Of a stretch of DNA of 64,000 nt, positions 40,901-49,566 are shown piece after piece. The stretch spans positions 1-64,000 of the forward strand of contig NZ_JQCR01000001.1 in the NCBI RefSeq assembly GCF_000757885.1. Direction: 5' to 3'. The stretch is from Paenibacillus wynnii (GTDB lineage Bacteria > Bacillota > Bacilli > Paenibacillales > Paenibacillaceae). The stretch's first letter is position 1. Each line of letters opens with the position of its first letter. The translations under genes were made by a program, and so were the position numbers. The notes below the pieces were generated by a model, which ran no database searches, was not told the DNA's origin, and saw nothing but the letters and a program-made list of their open reading frames with translations.

Positions 40901-41338
40901 TTATGACATTGGATAGACTTCATGATTGCGATCAAACCAAACAATCTTAAATACATTTCGACTTCTATGACCAAATATCCTTGCTCTTCCTGAAACTCTA
41001 CATTCCCATATTGTCACTTCAGGAGATATGTATGCCGGCAAATCACAAGAGAACGTAGAACTATCCACACTTTTAAACCCTTTGATTTTTCTCAACTCCG
41101 ACCACTGCTTACCGCTAAGATCACGTAAAGTAGCCATTAAAGCTTTTAATTCATCAAACTGCCAGTCCGATAACTGGAAATGATTCGGGCAGCAATCGAT
41201 AAAAGAAAAAACCGGACTCAAGTGATCCGTAGACCCTTCGTCCGGAACGTTGAAAGCCTCAGGTGATATCGTTTTGCCGCCAAGTTGAGACTTCGGTTGA
41301 TGGCCTAGTACCGGCTTTTTCTTTTTCTTACTACTCAT
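40901..41338 (-). CDS. Probable toxin of a Panacea toxin-antitoxin pair
   Basis: A 145-residue protein whose start overlaps the Panacea gene end by eight bases. Residues 1-30 are a basic linker (MSSKKKKKPVLGHQPKSQ). The middle is FQLSDWQFDELKALMATLRDLS and the C-terminal part VTIWECRVSGRARIFGHRSRNVFKIVWFDRNHEVYP resembles RelE-like or related toxin folds. Panacea antitoxins pair with many toxin types, so this is inferred from the partner. Confidence 0.65.
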   Translation of the reverse strand: MSSKKKKKPVLGHQPKSQLGGKTISPEAFNVPDEGSTDHLSPVFSFIDCCPNHFQLSDWQFDELKALMATLRDLSGKQWSELRKIKGFKSVDSSTFSCDLPAYISPEVTIWECRVSGRARIFGHRSRNVFKIVWFDRNHEVYPMS

Positions 41339-41792
41339 CCTCTACTAGCCCTCCATAATACTCCGTCATCAGATCATCCGATATCGGGGTATCACAGCGA
41401 GCTCCCTCTGGAAGATCACCTCTTGTACTTAACCAAGGTTCTTCTTTGTGGGTTAGTGCTTCTAAATATTTAGCATCAAATCTACCGTACAAGGACCATA
41501 TTTGATCAAGATAGTCCTTTTCACCTCTACTGTAGTCAGTAGGGTCAAAATCCTCCGGGAAAGGTATCGGCTGGTATCCGTACCCCCTGTACACTTGGAA
41601 TAATTCGGGGTTTACTGGGCCGTGTGCCCATGCTTCAAATTGCTTGTCTTCGAACAATCTTCGTCCGTAAATAGCCAAGTACCACGCCTGCGCATAATAG
41701 ACGATCTTTTGGAGTTTCAGATGCGTAATCAAAACTCCCTCTTCTTCATCAACTTTGCTCAAGAAGTATTTAGCGGCGCTGAAAATATCCAT
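41331..41792 (-). CDS. Panacea/SocA-like antitoxin (DUF4065)
   Basis: A 153-residue protein starting at the ATG at 41792, eight bases after GGAGG; an upstream TTG overlaps that site. The DUF4065 pattern is clear: DIFSAAKYFLSKVDEE, THLKLQKIVYYAQAWYLAIYGR, FEAWAHGPVNPELFQVYRGYG and a later LEALTHKEEPW. Panacea proteins are antitoxins that neutralise diverse toxins. An inverted repeat covers its promoter. Confidence 0.88.
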   Translation of the reverse strand: MDIFSAAKYFLSKVDEEEGVLITHLKLQKIVYYAQAWYLAIYGRRLFEDKQFEAWAHGPVNPELFQVYRGYGYQPIPFPEDFDPTDYSRGEKDYLDQIWSLYGRFDAKYLEALTHKEEPWLSTRGDLPEGARCDTPISDDLMTEYYGGLVEDE

Positions 41793-41805
41793 AATTCTCG
41801 CCTCC

Positions 41806-41838
41806 AATTACACACATTATGCCACTTAGTGTGTAATT
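41806..41838. promoter_or_regulatory. Inverted-repeat operator upstream of the Panacea operon
   Basis: AATTACACAC (41806-41815) and GTGTGTAATT (41829-41838) form a perfect 10-bp inverted repeat around 13 bases. A CATAAT -10-like element on the minus strand lies between the arms, so binding would block transcription. Probably an autoregulatory site. Confidence 0.75.
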
Positions 41839-41978
41839 TGTATACGATCATGGCTATTTTGTAACCATTTTTTTATAAAATGTATACGTTTTGCTAACAA
41901 TAAAATAAAAAAAGCCCACCAGCCTAAGCCGAGGCCACTGAAGAACTAACCATTTTGGATTAAGTGCTTCGTCACATT

Positions 41979-42021
41979 CAAAAAGAAGCATCACCCCCTC
42001 AGGGAAGATGTCTTCTTTTTG
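41979..42021 (-). terminator. Terminator at the transposase 3' end
   Basis: CAAAAAGAAGCATC (41979-41992) pairs with GATGTCTTCTTTTTG (42007-42021) with one bulge. On the minus strand the stem ends in a T run, 30 bases past the transposase stop. Confidence 0.75.
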
Positions 42022-42051
42022 CTGTATTTGGCTGCACAACCATAATCCTTA

Positions 42052-43502
42052 TTAGTCGTGTAGCTTCAAAATCCTCTTCAGATTAACTGCGAATATCGCC
42101 ATTGCTCCTTGTAGCTCCATGCCTAAGAGACCCGAGGATATGGCTACATCGTACCCGTGTCTGTGTTTCAGTTCGCTATTCTTGGCTTCAATCTTGTACC
42201 GTTCTTTTGACTTGTCTTTGAAATAGTCGCTCTCTTGGAAAGCCATTTGCTCCGAATGCTCGTCGGACTTTATGCTCACGGAATAGGTTTTCGTCTTGGA
42301 TCCTTCCTTGTAGCACCCTTCTTTGAATGGACATCGCTTGCACTTCTCTACGTCAAAATAATACGTGACCACCTGGTTTTTACCGACACCCTTCTTTCCT
42401 TGCCGTGCTTTGCGGATCGCCATGTGGCCGGCCTTGCAGACATACAGGTCAGCGTCTTTGTTGAACTCAAACTCATCTTCTTTCTTGCGGTTCCCTTGCG
42501 TAATCATCGGGTTTAATTTGGCCACCAGTTCCATGTCGTTCGTCTTTGTATAGATGAGATTGTCCTTCTCCGAATAAGCCGTATCTCCAATTACCGTTCG
42601 GACGTCCATCCCCGTGGCTTTACTTTTTTCAATCAGATCTTGCAGTTGTTTACCGTCATTCTTTTCGCCCGTTGTAACAATGGCCGCTGTAATAATGCGT
42701 TCCTCTGTCATAGCCAAGTGAGTTTTGTATCCGAAAAAGGACGAGTCCGCACTTTTGTGCCCGACCCGCGCATCCGCGTCTTCTGCGATTCGAAGCTGCT
42801 CCACATCATCCTCCACGGTTTCCTTTAGCAGGTTTAGCGGTTCTTGCAGTTTCGGTACCAATGGTAGGCCCAATTCGTTTTCGACGGTATGTATGAGTTT
42901 GTTGCAGTAGGAGATCTCGTCTTCCAACACTGTGCTGGTATTCTTCGTCGGCAGCTTAGTCTTGACGGATTCGTCCATCGCATAGAGAGCTTTGCGTACT
43001 TTCCGGGCCCGGTCCTGAAGGATCTCTTGCGGAGACTTCTGGTTGTAGCGCGCTTTGGTATGGGTTGCGTCCACAATAATTGCAGTGCTCTTCAGGATTC
43101 CTATCTCAATGGCGAGTGTCACGGTTTTCCCAATGAGTAAGTCCAGCTATTCATGTTTTTCAGGCGTAGCTTGCGGAACTTGGTTAAGGAGCTGGGATCC
43201 ATAACCGGGTCCTCTGGCGCCATCCCCAGAAAATACTTAAAGGACAGGTCATACCGGGACCGTTCCACGATGTCCACGTCAGACAATTCAAATATTGCTT
43301 TAAGGAGCAAGTATTTAAACATCCGAATCGGGTCGATGGCATTACGCCCGTTATCGAGGCAATAGTTCACTTGAAGTTCTTCGTAGATAAATGAAAAATC
43401 TACAAGTTCGTTGATTTGCCGAAGCAAGTTATCCTTCGGCACTACCATATTGTAGAGTTCGATGTATGGACTCAACACCAAGGTCTGTTGTTTCTGAATC
43501 AT
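42052..43502 (-). pseudogene. IS1182-family transposase, frameshifted
   Basis: The two parts are 43119-43502 (127 residues, ending KLRLKNMNSWTYSLGKP) and 42052-43122 (356 residues, from MTLAIEIGILKSTAIIVDATHTKARYNQ). Related transposases continue NMN-LLDLLIGKTVTLAIE in one frame. Here the sequence after the AAT codon carries two bases where three are expected (near 43147), so one base is missing. The DDE catalytic domain is otherwise complete. Either the element is dead or one base was lost in sequencing. Confidence 0.85.
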
Positions 43503-43544
43503 TCCGGCTCACCTATTTCCCCCATGATACTTAAGTATACAGGA

Positions 43545-43592
43545 AAAAGGTGCAGTTCCTCCTTTTTGTAAGGAGTAACTGCACCTTTTTTA
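43545..43592. terminator. Hairpin/terminator upstream of the transposase, within the IS
   Basis: AAAAGGTGCAGTT with CTCC pairs with GGAG and AACTGCACCTTTTTT across a TTTTTG loop. It could stop read-in transcription from outside and so protect the element. Confidence 0.75.
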
Positions 43593-43672
43593 AAATCACT
43601 TTTTCAGTGGCCCCGCCTAAGCCAGTGGGCTTTTTCGTAAGCGTTTGGGAATATGAAGTTGATATCTTCGAA

Positions 43673-43963
43673 TTACCACACCTCATAAATTGACTCTAAA
43701 TCTGGCAAGTCAATGGTTTGACCAGCTAAATGATGCGTAGAGTCCTGCAGATATTGAATCTTACCGTCTGTTACAAAGCTATGGCATACCCGCTTTTAAC
43801 GTAGTGCGCCCCACTCCATAGTAACCAGTAGAGACGGCGACAACGTTGGGCGTTCATAGTCCTCGTTGAAAGACCATTTGTCTTTCGGAACCGCATGATT
43901 CATGTTACAACCAAGGCAGTAAAACCTAACCTGTAATCCATTATCGAATGATTGAGATCTCAT
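43673..43963 (-). pseudogene. DUF6527-family protein gene interrupted by an in-frame TAA
   Basis: The frame starts at the ATG at 43963, one base after the endolysin stop. It reads 55 codons (FYCLGCNMNHAVPKDKWSF, ERPTLSPSLLVT), meets TAA at 43796-43798, then continues in the same frame for 40 codons (CHSFVTDGKIQYLQDSTHHL) to TAA at 43673. The joined product has the C-x-x-C and CHSFVTDGKI motifs of DUF6527. One substitution explains the stop. Confidence 0.8.
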
Positions 43964-43964
43964 A

Positions 43965-44663
43965 CTACACCTTACGAGTTAGTGTTGCTGTCTTAGTATC
44001 TTTATTCCATCCAACAGTCGCATCTAATGCCTCACCAGCTGTTCTCAATGGCACGTACACTGTTCCATCAATAAAGAGTCCGTCCTTCTGTTTCACACCG
44101 TTCACAATAAAGTTTGCTTTCTCTGCTTTCACGTCATTACACTCCTTCATGTATATTTCGATTTTTGCTTGTGCTTTTGCGAGTGCTGTTTCAGATGGTT
44201 TGATGCCTGCACGTAACTGAGAAATAGTTAAACCAAAGGACATTTGAAAATGTGGTGCATCCTTGATACTGGTGAAATCCCCACCCCATTCAAATCCTAG
44301 TTCCTTAGCCTCATCAACTACTTCTCCCCAATCAGTTGCCTTATCACAATCACCGTCACGTTTGAGATCCCAAGATACTGCTGATCCATTCGGAAGTAAC
44401 AATGCAAAGTCTACTGCAAGGCCATAATTATGATAGCTGGTACCGCCCTTAGCATTGGTAACAATTGATCCTGGCTTGGTGCGACCCTGCGCATAGAGGG
44501 CCTCCTGTTCTTCAATTGTCCTTAGCCCCTGAGTAATAACAATAGGTACACCACGTTTATAGCACCGCTCTATCAGTGCGAGAGTAGCAGCTAAGACAAC
44601 CGGTTGTAATCCTACCAATCGTTTATTTGATTTACTCTTTACTTGCTCCAATGTTAATGACAC
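43965..44663 (-). CDS. M15 peptidase endolysin with copper-amine-oxidase-like C-terminal domain
   Basis: A 232-residue protein. Residues 1-165 are an M15/VanY-type L-Ala-D-Glu or D-Ala-D-Ala peptidase, with the metal-binding His and Asp in SYHNYGLAVDFALL and the His in KDAPHFQMS. Residues 170-232 match the copper amine oxidase N-terminal-like domain (FIVNGVKQKDGLFIDGTVYVPLRTAGEALDATVGW) typical of Paenibacillus surface proteins, probably a cell-wall anchor. It cuts peptidoglycan at lysis after the holin encoded upstream opens the membrane. Confidence 0.88.
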   Translation of the reverse strand: MSLTLEQVKSKSNKRLVGLQPVVLAATLALIERCYKRGVPIVITQGLRTIEEQEALYAQGRTKPGSIVTNAKGGTSYHNYGLAVDFALLLPNGSAVSWDLKRDGDCDKATDWGEVVDEAKELGFEWGGDFTSIKDAPHFQMSFGLTISQLRAGIKPSETALAKAQAKIEIYMKECNDVKAEKANFIVNGVKQKDGLFIDGTVYVPLRTAGEALDATVGWNKDTKTATLTRKV

Positions 44664-44675
44664 TCTAAGTCCTCC

Positions 44676-45185
44676 TTATGCTGATTGATCATTATCCGGG
44701 TGATCCGGTTTGGCCGGATTATTCTTGGCCTTATCCTCACTGAGTTGCAGTAAAAAATCCTTGACCACAGGCGGCATATACACGCCCAGGACACCTATGT
44801 TTTCAATGACGCTTAAACCCTCGCGTCCCGCATAAAAATAAATGGCGGCCGTGCGAAAGATCGGGGCTCCTGGTTGCAGCCAGTCATCCATCAGTGCAGA
44901 CAGGCCGACAACAAAAAGGACGACCCCTTTGCGGATGCCGCCCCAGAACATAACGTCACTGCTCACCGTTTTGGTCTTGATTGCGCCCAGCAGCCCGGTA
45001 ATATAATCAGCAACCATAAAGGCCACCAACACTTGCAGAGCTTTATCCCAGCCTCCCAGCAGACCCGCAATGGTTGCCAGCAATCCCGCCATAGATGTAA
45101 TGCCCCCCGTGGCAACCTCGCGGCTCCCAGAGCCGACAGCAGCCGTATATATGATTGTCGACAATTGCTTGATATGATAGAGCAT
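44676..45185 (-). CDS. Holin (phage_holin_4 / TcdE-like family)
   Basis: A 169-residue protein with three to four hydrophobic segments in residues 35-135 (GLLATIAGLLGG, LQVLVAFMVADYITGLLGA, GVVLFVVGLSALMDDWL) and a charged C-terminal tail. The ADYITGLLGAI block is characteristic of this holin family. It forms membrane holes and triggers lysis together with the M15 endolysin just downstream. Confidence 0.9.
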   Translation of the reverse strand: MLYHIKQLSTIIYTAAVGSGSREVATGGITSMAGLLATIAGLLGGWDKALQVLVAFMVADYITGLLGAIKTKTVSSDVMFWGGIRKGVVLFVVGLSALMDDWLQPGAPIFRTAAIYFYAGREGLSVIENIGVLGVYMPPVVKDFLLQLSEDKAKNNPAKPDHPDNDQSA

Positions 45186-45211
45186 TCCCTAGCTCCCTTC
45201 TCTCTCTCTAA

Positions 45212-46342
45212 TTACTTTTCTACTTGTGCACCAAGGCCTTGCACAATATAAATTTTAATAAGTGCTTCTCGCATGTAATCGCCACGTATCGTTTTACCCA
45301 CCACGGCATTGTTGCGCCAATAGGCTGGAGTGTTAAACATCCCATGATCTTTAAGCCAGGACAGTGCCGCCTCAAAATCCACATCCGAGATCCTAACCTT
45401 TTTGACCGGCATCGTGGCGGCTCCCACAAATCGCAATGCTCCATAACCTTGTAAGGTACTTGCCACATCCAAAAGGATGGTGTTTCGGTTAATAAGCTCT
45501 TCATACAACTCCCGTGAAGTTGCATGTCTACCAAACGCCTTATCTAATTTGTTAGCGATCAGCGCCAAGGCACCTGCCACATGAGGAGCAGCCATGCTGG
45601 TACCCGAGGAGTATACATATCCGCCGCTATTACTCGTGCTGAGTACATTTACACCAGGAGCACAAATATCGATTTGGTTATTGGAGTTGCTAAAGTAGGC
45701 CACTCCACCCCACATATCGTAAGCACCGACAGCGATGCACTCTGGGTAATAGGCTGGATAATTAACTTCGTTCGTTTCACTATTACCGTCTCCTATGTTG
45801 CCGGATGCGCAAACGATAGCTATATCGGCAGCATCCGCACGCTTAATAGCATCGTGGAAATCCTGTGGTGCCCAGATCGTACCTAGTGACATCGATATAA
45901 CCCGCACACGTTGCCCCTGTGGCCCTCGCCAAGCTATGGCATAATCGATTGCCTCGATAATGTTATACACGCCGCCACTTCCATCAGAACTCAATACTTT
46001 TAACACCAATAACTTCACATCCGGTGCCACACCGACAACTCCGATCCCATTACCCCGCACTGCAGCAATCGTCCCGGCTACATGGGTACCGTGAAAGTGG
46101 TTGTCTGAAAAATTATCTGAATCCCCACCGTAATCTGTAGTAAAGTTCTTACCACCTTTGATCTGTCCTGCAAGGTCTGGGTGATTGTTACAACCTGTAT
46201 CTAACACAGCCACAACTACCTCTGATCCGTCATATCCGCGATCCCACATAGCACTAGCTGCAATGTCTTGAACACCATCCGGGGTAACTTCTGCGGATGA
46301 TGATGACGTACCAACAATATGTTCTAAAAGTCTAACGTTCAT
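45212..46342 (-). CDS. Subtilisin-family (S8) serine protease
   Basis: A 376-residue S8 protease with an intact triad: D48 in VAVLDTGC, H84 in HGTHVAG and S249 in SGTSMAAPH, with oxyanion N182 in ASGN. There is no signal peptide and almost no propeptide. Residues about 315-376 (FEAALSWLKDHGMFNTPAYWRNNAVVGKTIRGDYM) form a small phage-type C-terminal module. It lies in the late operon between tail-fibre genes and the holin. It may process tail proteins or digest host proteins; both are inferred. Confidence 0.9.
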   Translation of the reverse strand: MNVRLLEHIVGTSSSSAEVTPDGVQDIAASAMWDRGYDGSEVVVAVLDTGCNNHPDLAGQIKGGKNFTTDYGGDSDNFSDNHFHGTHVAGTIAAVRGNGIGVVGVAPDVKLLVLKVLSSDGSGGVYNIIEAIDYAIAWRGPQGQRVRVISMSLGTIWAPQDFHDAIKRADAADIAIVCASGNIGDGNSETNEVNYPAYYPECIAVGAYDMWGGVAYFSNSNNQIDICAPGVNVLSTSNSGGYVYSSGTSMAAPHVAGALALIANKLDKAFGRHATSRELYEELINRNTILLDVASTLQGYGALRFVGAATMPVKKVRISDVDFEAALSWLKDHGMFNTPAYWRNNAVVGKTIRGDYMREALIKIYIVQGLGAQVEK

Positions 46343-46384
46343 GTCCTGCCTCCATTGGTTTATTGGTGACTTAGTAAATCATTA

Positions 46385-46558
46385 TTACTGCCCAGCCAAC
46401 TGATCCATAAGTGTAAATACCGCTGCCTCTAATGCGGCGATCCTCTCGGCATCTGATGGCTCTATGATTGGCGTGGGCTCTGGATCTGCAATAGGCTCAT
46501 CCGGCAACTCAATCAGCTCGGACTCTCCGTTTTGTGCGTTATAGATTACCTGCATCAT
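46385..46558 (-). CDS. Small protein with coiled-coil end, paralogue of the XkdW-like C-terminus
   Basis: A 57-residue protein overlapping the fibre stop by four bases, with GGAGG upstream. It reads [20 protein letters not shown], then a Pro/Glu linker and DAERIAALEAAVFTLMDQLA, similar to the end of the protein at 48454-48834 (ALKERQEASEAAILMLMD). It is the usual companion of collagen-like phage fibre genes. Function unknown. Confidence 0.7.
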   Translation of the reverse strand: MMQVIYNAQNGESELIELPDEPIADPEPTPIIEPSDAERIAALEAAVFTLMDQLAGQ

Positions 46559-47931
46559 ATGCTGTACACCTCCACGATAGATCCGTTTGCGATATAGGCA
46601 GGACTGGATGCATAAATTCCTGCATAAATAGCTGTAAATGGCTCAGGAGTACCGTTATATAATGACCCTTGTCTACCTTCTGCGCCGCTGGCTACCGTAT
46701 TGTCATAGTAATAGGCGGACCATGAGACATCAGCACATTTACGCGGTGTGCCCCCTTCAAAGTCCAAGACAAGCCGTGACCCAATACTACCTAGCCTGCC
46801 GACATTAAAATTAGCCCCGCCGAGTGGGTTATAAACCAGATCTCCGTTCAGAGCCCACTCATTTGGTCGTATATCCCAACCGTAGGTCTTATCATCCAAA
46901 CTAGATAGCATAAACGCCTTTACCCGTGCCTTTAGCAACGTTCCGAGACCGGAGATAACAAAAGATTTTATGATGGCTCTTTGGAAATGAAACTTATACG
47001 GATTAGCCCCCAGTGCTGTTATATCCACTGCCGCGCCGCCGGATGTCAACGATATCTGGAAAGTGTCCGCTGTGGTGTTAATCACGTAATAATGCACCTG
47101 CGACATCCCTGTAGGATAAACAGCACCTTTTGTGTTAAAGCCAGATGATGGTGTCCACGCCGGGAATATAATCTGCCCGTTTATTAAGCCATGGGCAACC
47201 GCCGTAAAAGTATCAGTGCTGATGTTTATGCTTGTGGGTTGGATAACAGGATTGCCGGTGTAGGCGTAGGATGCCAATAATGCAGGCCCATTCGCACCAC
47301 CACCCACCGTTGGAGTCGTCCATGCCGTGTCATAATCGGATGCGCTCGCTTTGGTCAATACCTGACCTAATACACCGCCTGTCGGTACTCCTGGACCAGC
47401 AGGGCCCTGTAAACCTTGCAATCCCTGTAAGCCGGTATCTCCAGTATCTCCTTTTAGACCCTGCAACCCTGTATCACCTTTAGGTCCAGTCAAACCCTGG
47501 GTGCCCTGCGGTCCTTGTGGTCCTGTGGCTCCGATATCACCTGTATCTCCCTTTGCCCCCGTCAATCCAGTAGGACCTTGAGGGCCTTGTGCTCCAACTG
47601 CGCCGGTATCTCCCTTACTGCCCGTCAACCCGATAGGACCTTGTATCCCCTGCGCACCTGTCGGCCCAGCAGGACCCACACTGCCTGTATCACCCTTGGG
47701 TCCAGAAGGGCCTTGTGCTCCGATATCTCCTTTGTCACCTTTAGGACCTTGCTCTCCTAGTAGACCTTGCGGACCTTGAGGACCAGTAGAACCTATACCG
47801 CCCGGATCGCCTTTATCTCCTTTAGGTCCTTGAGGTCCAGGTATTCCAGCACCACCGCCACCGATGCCTGTACTAATGATAATTGTTGCAGGTCCCGGTC
47901 CAGGTGTTACATTAATCGGCACATCGCTCAT
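46555..47931 (-). CDS. Collagen-like tail fibre protein
   Basis: A 458-residue protein. Residues about 30-185 are Gly-X-Y repeats ([26 protein letters not shown]) that should form a triple helix. The C-terminal globular part of about 250 residues ends in a jelly-roll-like receptor region ([17 protein letters not shown]). Such fibres probably contact the host cell surface. The gene overlaps the BppU-like gene upstream. Confidence 0.85.
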   Translation of the reverse strand: MSDVPINVTPGPGPATIIISTGIGGGGAGIPGPQGPKGDKGDPGGIGSTGPQGPQGLLGEQGPKGDKGDIGAQGPSGPKGDTGSVGPAGPTGAQGIQGPIGLTGSKGDTGAVGAQGPQGPTGLTGAKGDTGDIGATGPQGPQGTQGLTGPKGDTGLQGLKGDTGDTGLQGLQGLQGPAGPGVPTGGVLGQVLTKASASDYDTAWTTPTVGGGANGPALLASYAYTGNPVIQPTSINISTDTFTAVAHGLINGQIIFPAWTPSSGFNTKGAVYPTGMSQVHYYVINTTADTFQISLTSGGAAVDITALGANPYKFHFQRAIIKSFVISGLGTLLKARVKAFMLSSLDDKTYGWDIRPNEWALNGDLVYNPLGGANFNVGRLGSIGSRLVLDFEGGTPRKCADVSWSAYYYDNTVASGAEGRQGSLYNGTPEPFTAIYAGIYASSPAYIANGSIVEVYSI

Positions 47932-48215
47932 TGCGTCACATCCCTTAACACGTTAATCGTTATGGTCTCGCTACTGATGATTAGCCCGCCGACTGTCCGC
48001 TGGATATCGGTCTGTAGGACGCCTATCGGCCATTTACTGGTATCTACCACGGACAACACAAACGTATACGGTGTGCCAGCATTGTTTATGGTCACCTCAG
48101 AGGTCAGTTGCCCAAGACTATTACGGACTTGACTCCGTAACTCCGACAGAGTGGCTCCATCCCACGTAGCCGTATATATAAAGGTGTCTCCACGTTTTAT
48201 GGTTAGGTCAGCCAT
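47928..48215 (-). CDS. BppU-like baseplate/fibre protein
   Basis: A 95-residue beta-rich protein beginning LTIKRGDTFIYTATWDGATLSE, with a later WPIGVLQTDIQ strand. This is the pattern of the N-terminal domain of baseplate upper protein BppU, which attaches receptor-binding fibres. It directly precedes the collagen-like fibre gene. Confidence 0.75.
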   Translation of the reverse strand: MADLTIKRGDTFIYTATWDGATLSELRSQVRNSLGQLTSEVTINNAGTPYTFVLSVVDTSKWPIGVLQTDIQRTVGGLIISSETITINVLRDVTQ

Positions 48216-48229
48216 CGTAGGCCTCCTTG

Positions 48230-48259
48230 TAAAAAGATAGCCCCCGGGGTTCCGAGGGC
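48230..48259 (-). terminator. Terminator after the XkdX-like gene
   Basis: GCCCTCGG and CCGGGGGC (minus strand, 48259-48240) pair around an AACC loop and are followed by a short T run. It may reduce transcription into the downstream fibre and lysis genes. Confidence 0.65.
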
Positions 48260-48296
48260 AAAATAAAAACGCCTCTATGGGCGCTACCAGTTAAAA

Positions 48297-48422
48297 CTAT
48301 AATTGGGGTGTTAGTAAAATCATGTTAGCCTCTGTTTCTGAAATGTACCTTGGGGCATAGGATCGTACTTTGGCTTCGGTTATTTTACCCATTACATACT
48401 GGTTCAGTATAAATGTATACAT
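48297..48422 (-). CDS. XkdX-family small protein
   Basis: A 41-residue protein after a strong GGAGG site. It reads MYTFILNQYVMGKITEAKVR with a later APRYISETEANMIL, the usual XkdX pattern (Tyr-rich start, short helix, ITxxE end). XkdX proteins follow XkdW-type genes in Bacillus phage-like elements; their role is unknown. Confidence 0.85.
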   Translation of the reverse strand: MYTFILNQYVMGKITEAKVRSYAPRYISETEANMILLTPQL

Positions 48423-48453
48423 AGTATTTTCACCTCCTTTCAAGCGTTTTGTA

Positions 48454-48834
48454 TTACATCATTCCGAAATCCATAAGCATCAAGATAGCCGCTTCAGAAG
48501 CTTCTTGTCTTTCTTTTAGAGCTGCTACTTCTACAGACAATGCGGGTTGTGGCGGCGTTACCTCTCCTGGCGCTTGTGGGTCGGGGTAGCTGAATAGCAA
48601 CTCTTTGGTGGTAGGGTTAACACCTGTTAGGCGACCTTCTATGAAGTCTTGGGCATAATCTCCGTATTCCAGTGCAATAACGTCTACGGTTTCTTTTACA
48701 CGCTCTGCAAGCCGGGCATACATTTCAAAGTCTTGATCCTCTGTGAACTCTACAATACTCCCGGCACGTTCGCTAGTAATCTGAATAACCACGCCTGTTC
48801 CTTTGTCGAAATAAATTTTTCTGCCTATCTGCAT
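48454..48834 (-). CDS. XkdW-like protein with coiled-coil C-terminus
   Basis: A 126-residue protein. The N-terminal part (QIGRKIYFDKGTGVVIQITSERAGS, then FEMYARLAERVKETVDVIALEYGDY) is the usual domain upstream of XkdX, and the C-terminal 30 residues form a coiled coil (VEVAALKERQEASEAAILMLMD). It likely belongs to the tail-fibre assembly set. Confidence 0.75.
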   Translation of the reverse strand: MQIGRKIYFDKGTGVVIQITSERAGSIVEFTEDQDFEMYARLAERVKETVDVIALEYGDYAQDFIEGRLTGVNPTTKELLFSYPDPQAPGEVTPPQPALSVEVAALKERQEASEAAILMLMDFGMM

Positions 48835-48847
48835 AAGTACACCCCCA

Positions 48848-49564
48848 TCATTCTATGACCATCCAATAATAAAAATATTCGGACGGTAGCGTTCCTGTAT
48901 CAAGATATATAGTGGTAGTTGTAGGTTTCGTCGTGTGCATGCCCCAGGCATCCTGTGAGTATCCGTCATATGTTACCCATTGCCCGTTTATCCACGATTT
49001 CGCCCACCTACCACTAACAATAGGTAGCATGGAAGCCAGCAAGACTGTAGGAACAAAAGATACTCCAAGATTAACGACGCCGCTTCCCGATTGAACAGTC
49101 CCGGTAGCGGATCGTTTACCCGGTATCAAAGTACCCATCAATCCGAAGATACTCGTACCGCTTCGAATGTTCGCCGCTACCCAATCCGGGTCGTCTGAAT
49201 ATACCGAAGATACTCCGTCCCAGGCAGACGCTGACGGTCTTTGATAGATTCTACCTGCTACAGAGGTAGCGTCTATGATCTGGGCAGCTTGATGCGTTGT
49301 TATTTTTGGTAAGGTACCCGTTACCCCCGCTATAGTTGTGTCATTTACAACTTTTGCAGCAGGGACGGTAACACCTGAAATGGTGATATCCGAAGTGTAG
49401 CGCCCTGCAAGCTTCGTCTGTGCGGACGAGGTCGGCGTTACTGTACCACCTGCGCCCCTTTCTACAATCGCCCCCGCGCCGTCCCATATTACCCCGGCAT
49501 TAAAGTTCTTCCCGGCCATAACATCGGACGCTGTAGCCGTTCCCGGCGTAAAAATCTGTGCCAT
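48848..49564 (-). CDS. Tail fibre-associated protein
   Basis: A 238-residue protein rich in Gly, Thr and Ala, with SDITISGVTVPAAKVVNDTTIAGVTGTL strands and a C-terminal jelly-roll-like part ending FYYWMVIE. It follows the long fibre gene by three bases and is probably a second receptor-binding or tip protein. Confidence 0.7.
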   Translation of the reverse strand: MAQIFTPGTATASDVMAGKNFNAGVIWDGAGAIVERGAGGTVTPTSSAQTKLAGRYTSDITISGVTVPAAKVVNDTTIAGVTGTLPKITTHQAAQIIDATSVAGRIYQRPSASAWDGVSSVYSDDPDWVAANIRSGTSIFGLMGTLIPGKRSATGTVQSGSGVVNLGVSFVPTVLLASMLPIVSGRWAKSWINGQWVTYDGYSQDAWGMHTTKPTTTTIYLDTGTLPSEYFYYWMVIE

Positions 49565-49566
49565 AA

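Larger units (their letters stand above)
41909..43635 (-). mobile_element. IS1182-family insertion sequence
   Basis: Imperfect terminal inverted repeats of about 33 bp bound the element: 41909-41942 (AAAAAGCCCACCAGCCTAAG) and 43603-43635 on the other strand (AAAAAGCCCACTGGCTTAGG). The inside holds a transposase broken into two frames, a terminator-like hairpin near the left end and another near the right end. No clear target duplication was found. It separates the lysis genes from the toxin-antitoxin region. Confidence 0.85.

Noticed and set aside
41880..43650. A target-site duplication around the IS.
   Set aside because: The flanks (AATAAAATAA and CGTAAGCGTT) do not match, so no duplication is claimed.
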